Below, in pieces: positions 63,902 through 64,000 of a stretch of DNA of 64,000 nucleotides (positions within the stretch are counted from its first letter, which is position 1; each line of letters opens with the position of its first letter). Origin of the DNA: Streptomyces capitiformicae. Its GTDB lineage: Bacteria; Actinomycetota; Actinomycetes; Streptomycetales; Streptomycetaceae. The stretch is taken from contig NZ_CP022161.1 of the NCBI RefSeq assembly GCF_002214185.1, forward strand, positions 7,385,486 through 7,449,485. The letters run 5' to 3'. The notes below the pieces were generated by a model. That model was not told the DNA's origin. It searched no databases and saw nothing but the letters and a program-made list of their open reading frames with translations. The position numbers were made by a program, and so were the translations under genes.

Positions 63902-64000
63902 CTACGTCCAGCGCAGCAGCGCGCCCAGGCCGCCGACCGGCACTTCACGCTCCGTCGCCCCCGTGGCCGCCGTCACCGAGATCGCCGGGGCGTTCGTGGT
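63902..64000 (-). CDS. C-terminal end of a gene running out of the window
   Basis: On the minus strand a frame open to the window edge ends at TAG 63902-63904. The 32 visible residues (ending VGGLGALLRWT) carry no recognisable motif, so the product is unknown. Codon use is normal for the window and the position, convergent with the ABC-F terminator, supports a real gene. Confidence 0.5.
   Translation of the reverse strand, partial: TTNAPAISVTAATGATEREVPVGGLGALLRWT

Overview
The window is a stretch of very GC-rich actinobacterial chromosome, almost certainly Streptomyces. The pointers are frequent GTG starts, 1-14 bp overlaps between co-directional genes, an O-A-F-G-Y/Z-J-L-S-K gas-vesicle cluster, an ethylmalonyl-CoA operon beside pssA/psd, a DUF5709 protein, an Rv2578c-type radical SAM protein and several dispersed hairpin repeats that I associate with this genus. 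I saw no rRNA, tRNA, transposase, integrase or CRISPR array. No alignment was run, so all family assignments rest on motifs and remembered family architecture.

Layout. (1) 1-6930 is an accessory locus. A TPR-CHAT protease-like gene and a caspase/metacaspase gene on + face an ADP-ribosylglycohydrolase-like gene, an Hsp70 ATPase-domain gene and a YbjN-like gene on -. Four short-period tandem-repeat arrays lie in this locus. (2) 7103-10133: glycerate kinase, then pssA-psd for phosphatidylethanolamine synthesis. (3) 10315-19702: the ethylmalonyl-CoA (EMC) operon ccr-ecm-mcl-mch-acd, a TetR regulator and a double-domain 3-hydroxyacyl-CoA dehydrogenase. (4) 20007-30045: mixed genes, namely a HEAT protein, secreted peptidase, radical SAM protein, SRPBCC protein, an MFS exporter fused to CnaB-like domains, a SpoIIE-type phosphatase and a methyltransferase. 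(5) 30211-35167: mutA-mutB-meaB, methylmalonyl-CoA mutase and its GTPase chaperone. (6) 35471-40639: four consecutive peptidases/amidohydrolases (M55, M20, S9, S66). (7) 40700-44874: ECF sigma factor, zinc-finger anti-sigma, ABC ATPase and two membrane proteins. (8) 45008-50408: small genes, including an arginase-family gene broken by a 5-bp duplication. (9) 50608-55066: type II NADH dehydrogenase, transketolase and a LigD-type polymerase. (10) 55119-59416: the gas-vesicle cluster. (11) 59442-64000: a small membrane protein, methyltransferase, PAP2-diacylglycerol kinase, ABC-F protein and the tail of one more gene.

How the genes work together. Regions 3 and 5 form one route: acetyl-CoA-derived crotonyl-CoA is carboxylated by Ccr, rearranged by Ecm, oxidised, hydrated and cleaved to glyoxylate plus propionyl-CoA. 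MutAB/MeaB then connects methylmalonyl-CoA with succinyl-CoA. This feeds acetate assimilation and extender units for polyketides.

The most unusual material is threefold. First, the CHAT/caspase/Hsp70/ADP-ribosylglycohydrolase locus has near-identical GSA-coding 9-bp repeats in two genes on opposite strands, and its glycohydrolase lacks the C-terminal half of the fold. Second, there are three apparent cases of repeat or hairpin DNA lying in-frame inside genes (ecm, the NADH dehydrogenase, and the gvpY/gvpZ fusion). Third, there are two decayed genes: the frameshifted arginase and the gvpY-gvpZ fusion, whose SRPBCC domain carries two internal deletions.
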